Below are positions 57,538-64,000 of a DNA stretch of 64,000 nt, piece by piece. Under the pieces are notes generated by a model. The model was not told where the DNA came from. It saw only the letters and a list, made by a program, of their open reading frames with translations, and searched no databases. Origin of the DNA: Kitasatospora humi (lineage in GTDB: Bacteria; Actinomycetota; Actinomycetes; Streptomycetales; Streptomycetaceae). A program made the translations under genes and the position numbers. Position 1 is the stretch's first letter; the number at the start of each line of letters is the position of its first letter. The stretch covers positions 248,001-312,000 of the forward strand of contig NZ_JAJJPA010000002.1 of the NCBI RefSeq assembly GCF_020907985.1. The letters run 5' to 3'.

Positions 57538-58901
57538 GCCTGCGACCTGCGGGTCTGCTGGGCCAACTGCGTGGCGGCGGCCCGCAACACGGTGGCCGGG
57601 TCCGCGCCCTGGAGCAGCACCTTGGTCTGGGCGTCATCCACGGCCTTGAGCGCGCGGGCGTAGTCCGAGGTGTAGTTGGTGGGCGCGGAGGGCTTGGAGA
57701 GCTCCTCGACGAAGACCTCGGCGTACTTCTGACCGCCGAAGAACGGATCGGCCTGGTGGAAGACCGGGTCGTCATAGGCCTTGAGCAGGGCAGGGAAGAT
57801 GCCCTTGGCCTTGAAGATGGAGACCTGCGAGTCCGGCCGGGTGAGCGCGAACTCGGCGAAGGCGAAGGCGGCGCGCTGGTTCTTGCTGGTGCCGGAGACC
57901 GCCAGGTGGGTCGAGTTGACGATGGCCGACCGGGATCCGCCCTGGGTGACGGCGGGCGGCAGGATCAGCTGCCAGTCACCCTTGGTGTCGGGGGTCAGGG
58001 TCTCCAGGTACCCGCCGTACCAGGCGGGGTCGGGGCAGACCGCCACCTTGCCGGACTTCACCGCGGTGTCGTAGCCGGTGGTGCCGGGGGAGCCCTGCAC
58101 GTCGACCAGCAGGCCGGCGTCGTTCATCTCCTTCACCAGGGTCAACGCCCGGACCGCCTCGGGGGAGTTGAGGGTGATCTTGCCGTCAAGGTTGAAGTAG
58201 AAGACGCCCTGGAGCTGCATCAGCAGTTGCAGCAGGTTCGCGGAGTCGGCCTGTGAGGCGGACTTGTCGACGGCGAACAGCCCGACGCCGGTGGCGGCCT
58301 TGACCTTCTTGCCGGCGGCGATGACGTCGTCCCAGGTGGCCAGCGTGTTCGGATCCACGCCGGCCTGCTTGAACAGGTCGGCCCGGAAGAAGAAGCCGGC
58401 GGCGTTGGCCTCCCAGGGTAGGGCGTAGACCTTGCTGCCGCGGGAAACGGTCTGCCACAGGCCCGGTGCGAAGGCGTCGGCGTACTGGTTCGCACCGAGC
58501 TGGCTCAGATCTGCCAGGCCGTTCGGGAACTTCTCGATGTAGCTCGGGAGGTAGTCCACGCCGATGTGCAGCAGATCGGCCAGGCCCTGTCCGCCGGCCT
58601 CCATGGCGATGGTGATCTTGTCCCAGATCGCCGGGTTGCCGATGTCCTGGACGTTGACCTGCACCTTGGGGTGGACGGCGTTGAATGCCGGTATCAGTGC
58701 CTTGAGTTCGGCGGCCGGGTTCTTCCAGCTCCAGACCGTGATCGAGCCCGAGGGTTCGCCGGTGCCGCCGGTGACCGCACCGCTGCCGCTCGAACCGCTG
58801 CACGCGGCCAGCGCCCCGGCGCCGCCGGCGGCCAGTGCCGCGGCACTCAGCCCCCTCAGAAACGTGCGCCGACTCGGTTCGCCCACGACTCTACCGCTCA
58901 T
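57534..58901 (-). CDS. Sugar ABC transporter substrate-binding lipoprotein
   Basis: A 455-residue CUT1 binding protein. The N-terminus combines twin Arg (SRRTFLRGLSAAALAAGG) and the lipobox ALAAC (about C34), so it is a Tat-type lipoprotein. Mature part: ITVWSWKNPAAELKALIPAFNAVHPKVQVNVQ, WEANAAGFFFRADLFKQAGVDPNTLATWDDVI. It likely binds an alpha-galactoside (melibiose/raffinose class) given the GH36 gene in the operon. ATG 58901 follows GGGAGG. Confidence 0.9.
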   Translation of the reverse strand: MSGRVVGEPSRRTFLRGLSAAALAAGGAGALAACSGSSGSGAVTGGTGEPSGSITVWSWKNPAAELKALIPAFNAVHPKVQVNVQDIGNPAIWDKITIAMEAGGQGLADLLHIGVDYLPSYIEKFPNGLADLSQLGANQYADAFAPGLWQTVSRGSKVYALPWEANAAGFFFRADLFKQAGVDPNTLATWDDVIAAGKKVKAATGVGLFAVDKSASQADSANLLQLLMQLQGVFYFNLDGKITLNSPEAVRALTLVKEMNDAGLLVDVQGSPGTTGYDTAVKSGKVAVCPDPAWYGGYLETLTPDTKGDWQLILPPAVTQGGSRSAIVNSTHLAVSGTSKNQRAAFAFAEFALTRPDSQVSIFKAKGIFPALLKAYDDPVFHQADPFFGGQKYAEVFVEELSKPSAPTNYTSDYARALKAVDDAQTKVLLQGADPATVLRAAATQLAQQTRRSQA

Positions 58902-58996
58902 ACTCGGGTCGTTCCTCCCTGGAAGCGTGCCTGTGCACCGCAACGGCGGTGGGGCACGAGTGGTACGGCCGTCCGGGGTGCCGACGGCCGAGGAGG

Positions 58997-59025
58997 AATG
59001 TAGCCAACCGAACGGATCTGAACAA
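58997..59025 (-). promoter_or_regulatory. Promoter of the alpha-galactoside operon
   Basis: On the minus strand TTGTTC (59025-59020) and TACATT (59002-58997) are separated by 17 bp, a good housekeeping promoter about 95 bp before the binding-protein start. Confidence 0.6.
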
Positions 59026-59029
59026 CGGT

Positions 59030-59071
59030 TTGCGCAGCATTTTCGTTCTGTGATGCGAAAACGTGGCGCAA
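59030..59071. promoter_or_regulatory. 42-bp dyad next to the operon promoter
   Basis: TTGCGC-4-TTTTCG-10-CGAAAA-4-GCGCAA: two nested pairs of 6-bp arms with identical spacing on both sides. It lies just upstream of the -35 box. Candidate site for the operon LacI protein or an activator. The rest of the 385-bp gap (58902-59286) shows no gene. Confidence 0.6.
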
Positions 59072-59286
59072 CGTGATCTGGGCGGGAGCGTTCTGGCTGG
59101 TAGATGTGGGTATGCGCTGGTTCGGCGTCAGGAGGTGGTGAGTGGCAGCTCGCAGTGGATCGTGTTCGATCGCGTTCGGTTGTGAGGGCGGCACGCGGCG
59201 TGCTTGCCGACCGACTGACTGACGGGCCGTCAGTTCGCGGGAGATAAATAGCTGGACACCGGGTGGCGCGCCGACAGACTTGCCGC

Positions 59287-59874
59287 ATGACTGAATCCGA
59301 CGTGAAGGCCGACCTCCGGCTCTACCTCCAGGACGCCCGCGACGCACTGCTGTTGAAGCTGGAGGGCCTCTCGGAGTACGACATGCGCCGGCCGCTGACG
59401 CCCACCGGCACCAACCTGCTGGGTCTGGTCAAGCACATGACCAGTGCGGAGGCGGTGTACTTCGGCGATGCGTTCGGGCGGCCGTTCGCGGCGCCAGGGC
59501 TGTGGATCGCGGGCGCGGCCGAGGCCAACTCGGATTTCTGGGCGCGCGCTGACGAGTCCAGTGCGGAGCTTCTCGGCCGCTACCGCGACGTCTGGATCCA
59601 CTCCGACGCCACCATCGCCGAGTTGCCGCTGGACGCGGTCGGCACCGTGCCCTGGGGCGATCGGCTGCAACTGCCGCTGAGGCGGATCCTGATCCATGTG
59701 ATCACCGAGAGCCAGCGTCACGCCGGTCAGGCCGACATCGTGCGCGAACTCGTCGACGGCGTGGTCGGTCAGCGTGCCGTTGACGACTGCATGCCGGAAC
59801 GGGACGGGACTTGGTGGCGGGACCATCTGGGCCGGGTGGAGCAGGCCGCCCGCGAGGCTTCCGGGGACAGCTGA
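59287..59874 (+). CDS. DinB-family (DUF664) protein
   Basis: A 195-residue four-helix-bundle protein. Three His in DinB positions can bind a divalent metal: LVKHMTSAEAVYF near 45, and RRILIHVITESQRHAGQADIVRELVDG near 138-148. Many relatives are mycothiol- or bacillithiol-dependent transferases. ATG 59287 begins the family N-terminus. It converges with the RICIN-propeller gene. Confidence 0.86.
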   Translation: MTESDVKADLRLYLQDARDALLLKLEGLSEYDMRRPLTPTGTNLLGLVKHMTSAEAVYFGDAFGRPFAAPGLWIAGAAEANSDFWARADESSAELLGRYRDVWIHSDATIAELPLDAVGTVPWGDRLQLPLRRILIHVITESQRHAGQADIVRELVDGVVGQRAVDDCMPERDGTWWRDHLGRVEQAAREASGDS

Positions 59875-59933
59875 CGCTCCTGCGCTGGGCGGGAGTCGGC
59901 GCGACGGCCGGCCCCCGCGGTGGCGGGTGGGCT

Positions 59934-59960
59934 GACGGCGGGCCGTGCGGGCCCGCCGTC
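59934..59960. terminator. Terminator between convergent genes
   Basis: Ten-base arms GACGGCGGGC and GCCCGCCGTC with a 7-bp loop, nine bp from the RICIN-protein stop. Confidence 0.75.
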
Positions 59961-59968
59961 GTCATCTC

Positions 59969-62173
59969 TCAGTCAACGCTCCAGTGCTGCAACGGCGAAC
60001 CGCTGTCGGCCTGTTGGGTGACCAGTGAGCCGTCACCGGTCGACGCGGTGGTGAGCAGCAGGCCGCTCTTCACCGAGGTGACGGTGTAGCTGCCGTCGGG
60101 TTGGCTGGTGAGGTTCCAGTGCTGGTTGCTGTTGCCGGTGCAGGGCCACTGGATCACCTTGGCGCCGGCCGCCGTGGAACCACCGCTGACGTCGGCGCAC
60201 AAGCCCGACTCGGCGTTGGTCAACTGGTAGCTTCCGTCAGTCTGTTGGGTGAACTGCCAGCTCTGGTTGGCGCCGCCGTTGGCGGTCCAGGTGATCAGTT
60301 GGGTGCCGGCCGTGGTGCTGTGGTTGGGGTCGTCCAGCGCCTTGCCGCCAGTGGTCAGGATGTGGGCGCCGTTGAGGTTGCCGCCGGAGACGCTGCCGAC
60401 CGGGGTCACGGTGAGCGTTTGGGCGGCGGCGGTGCGGCCGCCGCCGACCGGCGAGCCGGTGGTGTCGGTCCAGTACCGGGCGGGCGTCGTCTCCGCCGGT
60501 GCACCGGTGGCGCCCAGACCGAGTACCAGACCGCTGTACCGGTTGACCAGGCGGTAGTTGCCGCCGGCCGGAACGATGAACCACTGCTGCCCGACGCCGC
60601 TGCCGCTGCTGACCGACGGCGTCGCGCCCCAGGCGCGCCCGGCGTTGCCACCGGCGTCCACGCCGAGGTGCGCGCCGGTGGCGGCATTGGTGATCAGGTA
60701 GGAGCCGTCACCGACCGACGTGAACGACCAGGCCTCCAGCGCGGAACCGGCGGGTGCGGCCAGCGAGGTGGTGGCTGAGCTGCCGGAGACCTGGGCCAGC
60801 ACCCGGCCGTCGCCGTTGCTGATCCGGTAGCTGGTGGCGGGGTCGAAGGGCGCGGGGGCGGGCGCGGTGGCGTCGATGGTGGTGTTCACGTACTCGCCGG
60901 ACGCGCCGTTGGAGCAGCCGAACGCGCAGTAGGAGCGGAAACTCCGGCCGACGATGGTGGAGTTGGTCAGGTTGGTGCTGTCCAGGAACCAGCGGTACCA
61001 GGAGGCGGTGTGATAGCTGCCGGTGTCGCCGAGCAGCGTCCACTGCTGCGTGGCGAGGTCACGGGTGGCGTAGATCTGCTGCGGGGCGTTGCCACTCTGG
61101 TCGACGGCCTGCGGCTCTCCGATGTACAGGCCGAGGTAGGCGTCGTAGCTGACGTTCATGACGAACAGCGGGGTGGTCGGGGCGAGTGTGCCCGCCGCGA
61201 GCTGCTGGCTGATGGTGCCGGGGGTGGCCGGGTCGTACTCCCGGGCCGGCGGCAGGTAGCCGCTCGGGTTGGTGGCGTCGGCAGGGACCATGTCGCTCTC
61301 CAGGCCACCCACCCCGGGTTGTGACCACTGGCCGTCGTACCACTTCTGCCAACTCCCGGGCGCCATCTTGGCGGAGATCGGAGCCCGCGCGACGTGTTCC
61401 AGGAAGTCGCCCCAGCCGCCGTTCTTGTCGACGATCCGGGAGCCGTAGAAGACGTAGAAGTAGCCGGAGGCGGTGTCGACGAACAGGCGCTGGTCGCCAT
61501 CGCCGTAGTAGTACGTCTGGGCCGGGAACGCGTTGCTGTCGCCGCGCTGGGTGCTGTACGGCGAGGTGATCACATGGTCCTTGATGGTCCAGGTGCGGCC
61601 CTGGTCGGTGGAGACCGCGTAGTCGATCGCGTCGAAGTGGAGGCCGTCGCCGAACGGCTGCGGGGTGAACTCGTTGTGCACCAGTCCGTACCAGTCGCCG
61701 GTGTCCGGATCCACCCAGACGCCCGACAGGTCGCAGTAGTTGGGCTGCGCGTACCCCGAACCCGCCGGCGCCTTGGTGGCCGTCAGACCGGTGGGGCTGT
61801 TGTCGCAGCGCCAAGTGGTGTCGCCGTTGCGGTCGTTGGGGTTGGCCGGGTTGACCGCGTTGTCCAGCGTGCTGTCGGGGGCGGCGGTGTCGAAGTTGCT
61901 GCCCGTGTAGAAGCTCCACTGCCGGGAGTCGGTCGCTCCGTAGAGGGAGTGGGCTTCCTGGAAGTGGAAGCTGCCGTCCTTGTCGAGGTAGCCGCCGGCC
62001 GGGGTGTCGTCGGGGTGGGCGTAGCCGCCGGTCGAACCGGTGGTCACCGTGTAAGAGCCGGTGAGCGGGGCGGTCGTCGCCGCGGTCGCCGGCGTCGCGA
62101 CGGCGCCTGCGGCCGCGGCGGCCAGCGCCAGTGCGGCCAGCGCACCGCCCCACCGCTGTCGGGGAGTTGACAC
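59969..62173 (-). CDS. Secreted propeller-like protein with RICIN lectin domains
   Basis: A 734-residue secreted protein: signal peptide (about 1-31), an N-terminal region to about 430 with repeated Tyr/Trp/Asp-rich strands (GYLDKDGSFHFQEAHSLY, IDYAVSTDQGRTWTIKDHVI, IYATRDLATQQWTLLGDTGSY) that looks like a sialidase- or GH43-like propeller, then two RICIN-type lectin regions (about 440-590 and 600-734; QxW motifs such as GQQWFIV, NQSWQFT, NQHWNLT). DQGRTW fits an Asp-box of sialidase-type blades. The catalytic activity is not identified. It is divergent from a LacI regulator. Confidence 0.8.
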   Translation of the reverse strand: MSTPRQRWGGALAALALAAAAAGAVATPATAATTAPLTGSYTVTTGSTGGYAHPDDTPAGGYLDKDGSFHFQEAHSLYGATDSRQWSFYTGSNFDTAAPDSTLDNAVNPANPNDRNGDTTWRCDNSPTGLTATKAPAGSGYAQPNYCDLSGVWVDPDTGDWYGLVHNEFTPQPFGDGLHFDAIDYAVSTDQGRTWTIKDHVITSPYSTQRGDSNAFPAQTYYYGDGDQRLFVDTASGYFYVFYGSRIVDKNGGWGDFLEHVARAPISAKMAPGSWQKWYDGQWSQPGVGGLESDMVPADATNPSGYLPPAREYDPATPGTISQQLAAGTLAPTTPLFVMNVSYDAYLGLYIGEPQAVDQSGNAPQQIYATRDLATQQWTLLGDTGSYHTASWYRWFLDSTNLTNSTIVGRSFRSYCAFGCSNGASGEYVNTTIDATAPAPAPFDPATSYRISNGDGRVLAQVSGSSATTSLAAPAGSALEAWSFTSVGDGSYLITNAATGAHLGVDAGGNAGRAWGATPSVSSGSGVGQQWFIVPAGGNYRLVNRYSGLVLGLGATGAPAETTPARYWTDTTGSPVGGGRTAAAQTLTVTPVGSVSGGNLNGAHILTTGGKALDDPNHSTTAGTQLITWTANGGANQSWQFTQQTDGSYQLTNAESGLCADVSGGSTAAGAKVIQWPCTGNSNQHWNLTSQPDGSYTVTSVKSGLLLTTASTGDGSLVTQQADSGSPLQHWSVD

Positions 62174-62225
62174 AGGTGCTCCTTCTCAATGGTGCTGTTC
62201 CGAGGTGGTTCCGAACGGTAGGGCT

Positions 62226-62383
62226 CTCTTGACCGGTAAAACAAGAGGAAGGCCGCAAAAATGGTGCGGCGCTGAGACGAGGTTTGCTTCCAGGGACGTT
62301 GTAGCTTCCGAGTTGCCCAAGGATTCCCTTGACGGTCTGTCAAGATGCGACTATTTTGCGAAGGAAAAGTATGGACCGGTCAA
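62226..62383. promoter_or_regulatory. Operator cluster between RICIN protein and LacI regulator
   Basis: Dyad CTCTTG-10-CAAGAG at 62226-62247; dyad CTTGAC-5-GTCAAG at 62328-62344; and TTGACCGGT at 62229-62237 matched in reverse by ACCGGTCAA at 62375-62383. Several LacI-type sites across a divergent gap fit joint control of both genes. Confidence 0.55.
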
Positions 62384-62399
62384 ATTTGAGGGAACAGCC

Positions 62400-63401
62400 A
62401 TGGTGACGATGCAGGACGTGGCAGAGCTGGCCGGAGTCACGAAGCAGACGGTCTCCAATGTGCTCTCCGGGCGGGTCGCGGTCCGGCCGGCCACCGCCGC
62501 CCGGGTGCGAGCCGCGATCGAGGAGCTCGGCTACACGCCCAACCTCGTCGCCCGGTCACTGGCCACCGGCAGCACCAAGACCATCGGGCTGTTCGTGCCG
62601 ACCGTGGTCGGCTCGTTCTATGCGGAGCTGATCGAGGAGGTCGAGGACGTCCTGGAGGCGCACGGTTACCACCTGCTGCTGTGCACCACCCGGCTGGACG
62701 GCGAGCGGGCCCGGCGTCACCTCGCCGGACTGACCAGCCGCCTGATCGACGCGCTGCTGATCGCCGGCGACCGCGACCTGATCGACCACCTGCCGCTGCT
62801 GGCCGACGCCCGCTTCCCGGTGGTGCTGTGCGCCTGGGAGACCGAGGCTCCGGACAGGTTCCCGGTCGTCACCATCGACTACGAGAGGGCCGGCTACCTG
62901 GCCGGGCGTCACCTGCGCGAACTCGGCCACCGCAAGGTCGCGGTGCTGGCCAGTCCGGCCCACACCGTGCGCATCGAGGGCTTCCGGAGGGCCTTCGCGG
63001 CGGACGGGCTGACCGTGCCGGACTCGGCGGTGCACTACGCGCCCGAGCCGAGTCCCGCCGGCGGCTTCGAGGCCGCCACCGCCGCCCTGGGGGCGAACCC
63101 CGAGGCGACCGCGCTCTTCGCCACCCACGACGTGCTCGCCCTCGGCGCGCTGGAGGCCGCCCGGGCCGCCGGGCGCTCGGTGCCGCAGGACCTCTCGGTG
63201 GTGGGGCACGACGACACCTTGGAGGTCCAGGTCGCCCGGCCGAGCCTCACCACGGTGTCGATACCGAAGCGGGAGATGGCTCGGCAGGCGATCGAGCAGC
63301 TGCTGCGCGCCGTCACCAAGTCCGGTACCCGGACCAACTCCCTCCAGCTGCTCCGGCCCGAGTTGGTGGTCCGGGAGAGCACCGGGCCCGCTGCGGTCTG
63401 A
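62400..63401 (+). CDS. LacI-family regulator
   Basis: A 333-residue LacI protein: helix-turn-helix TMQDVAELAGVTKQTVSNVLSGRVAVRPAT (about 3-32) and a sugar-binding domain (IGLFVPTVVGSFYAELIEEVED, LFATHDVLALGALEAARAAG, LSVVGHDDTLEVQVARPSLTTVSIP). ATG 62400 has GAGGGAA upstream. It is divergent from the RICIN protein with dyads between, so it probably represses that gene and itself. Confidence 0.9.
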   Translation: MVTMQDVAELAGVTKQTVSNVLSGRVAVRPATAARVRAAIEELGYTPNLVARSLATGSTKTIGLFVPTVVGSFYAELIEEVEDVLEAHGYHLLLCTTRLDGERARRHLAGLTSRLIDALLIAGDRDLIDHLPLLADARFPVVLCAWETEAPDRFPVVTIDYERAGYLAGRHLRELGHRKVAVLASPAHTVRIEGFRRAFAADGLTVPDSAVHYAPEPSPAGGFEAATAALGANPEATALFATHDVLALGALEAARAAGRSVPQDLSVVGHDDTLEVQVARPSLTTVSIPKREMARQAIEQLLRAVTKSGTRTNSLQLLRPELVVRESTGPAAV

Positions 63402-63946
63402 AGGGCGCCACGACGGCCCGAGGTGTGCGGCCCGGAGGCCCCCGGGTCGAGGCCCGGGTCGCGGCGGGCGGGTGCGGCCCGGAGGTCTCGGCGCGGCCCG
63501 GCACGCGCGTTCGGAGGCCCCTGCTGCGGCCATCCGTTCGAGAAATGAATTCGCCGGGAGCGCGGATTTTCGGGGATATGCCAGGTTCGCTGCTCCGGGC
63601 TTTGACCGTTATTTGAGCCGGCATCCGAAGATGAGAATTCCGGCCGCGACACGCGCACCCGATCGAGTGAATTTCGCCGAGTCCGCGCCAGGCGCCTGCG
63701 AGCATCGCCATCGAGCACTCGAACAGTCGTCCCCAAGTGGCTGACCTGCATCTATTCCCTGCCCCAGGGCAGATCCATGAGAATTTCCTTTGATACCGGC
63801 AAGGTGTCCTCGGCGGACCAAAGCAGTTTGGCATCGTGAACGCCGAAGCTGTCCGCCCGGGATGAACCCACACCCTCATCTCCCGTGCCGTGAACGGCGC
63901 ATTCGGCGTCGCAGTCGACAGTCCGCGAGTAGAGGGAGTTAGCTGC
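63402..63946. other. 545-bp intergenic region of lower GC
   Basis: GTGCGGCCCGGAGG occurs twice (63425 and 63472). From about 63540 to 63840 the base composition falls visibly below that of the rest of the window and no frame looks coding. It probably holds the control region of the gene starting at 63947. Confidence 0.4.
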
Positions 63947-64000
63947 ATGGCTCCGAGCCAGAATCCGGTGTCCACTCTGCCCCAGCACCGGCCCGCTCGT
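63947..64000 (+). CDS. Start of an unknown gene, cut by the window edge
   Basis: ATG 63947 follows GGGAG at a spacing of 8 and reads MAPSQNPVSTLPQHRPAR to the edge without a stop. Eighteen residues are too few to assign anything. Confidence 0.45.
   Translation, partial: MAPSQNPVSTLPQHRPAR

Overview
The window is very GC-rich DNA with strong third-position GC bias, many GTG/TTG starts, twin-arginine and lipoprotein signals, secreted RICIN-lectin enzymes, MocR, PadR, LacI and GlxA regulators and a LysR/BlaB-type beta-lactamase locus. This points to a filamentous actinomycete of the Streptomycetaceae (Streptomyces, Kitasatospora or Streptacidiphilus). It looks chromosomal, with one IS607-type insertion and a trace of prophage. 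No rRNA, tRNA or CRISPR array was seen.

Layout: (1) 1-6.6 kb, an edge-truncated disordered protein, two Tat-exported metallo-beta-lactamase-fold enzymes, a class A beta-lactamase lipoprotein and, divergently, a LysR regulator overlapping a BlaB-like penicillin-recognising protein. This matches the blaL-blaA-blaB layout known from Streptomyces cacaoi. (2) 6.7-19.2 kb, a SoxR-type regulator with a divergent MFS exporter, a PadR regulator with a divergent hydrolase, a multicopper oxidase, an iron-box-preceded substrate-binding lipoprotein, a GlxA regulator, small enzymes (monooxygenase fold, PPOX, RidA, DUF72, acylphosphatase) and a secreted G1-type glutamic peptidase. (3) 19.2-25.2 kb, a secreted protein of six Cys-rich repeats, an HTH-membrane protein, a SHOCT protein, a possible terminase relic, a ~105-bp inverted repeat and an IS607-type tnpA/tnpB element whose TnpB lacks recognisable zinc-ribbon and RuvC-III motifs. 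(4) 25.2-36.9 kb, secreted and surface proteins (VWA pair, GH16, PHO-box-linked phosphoesterase plus lipoprotein), an aldo/keto reductase and ArsR-like regulator around a clean operator, a double GNAT and a DUF6891-like protein.

(5) 37.1-46.1 kb, a MocR regulator whose start codon shares the tetramer CATG with a divergent class V aminotransferase coupled to an MFS exporter; a TetR regulator, divergent from an unknown HELLE-motif protein; a FUSC membrane protein; and a coupled DUF3626-nucleotidyltransferase pair. (6) 46.2-49.6 kb, a cytochrome P450, an F420-type LLM oxidoreductase and an NADP/F420-type reductase. (7) 50.3-58.9 kb, one minus-strand sugar operon: ABC binding protein, two permeases, GH36 alpha-galactosidase, LacI repressor and a large lectin-bearing (alpha/alpha)-barrel-like enzyme, closed by a 16-bp-stem terminator and headed by a recognisable promoter with a 42-bp dyad upstream. 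(8) 59.3-64 kb, a DinB protein, a secreted propeller-like RICIN protein with its own divergent LacI regulator and operators, and the first codons of a gene leaving the window.

Several modules look self-contained: a regulator sits back to back with its target and a dyad lies between them (bla, SoxR-MFS, PadR-hydrolase, ArsR-AKR, TetR-HELLE, MocR-aminotransferase, LacI-RICIN). Function calls come from motifs read by eye, with no database search.
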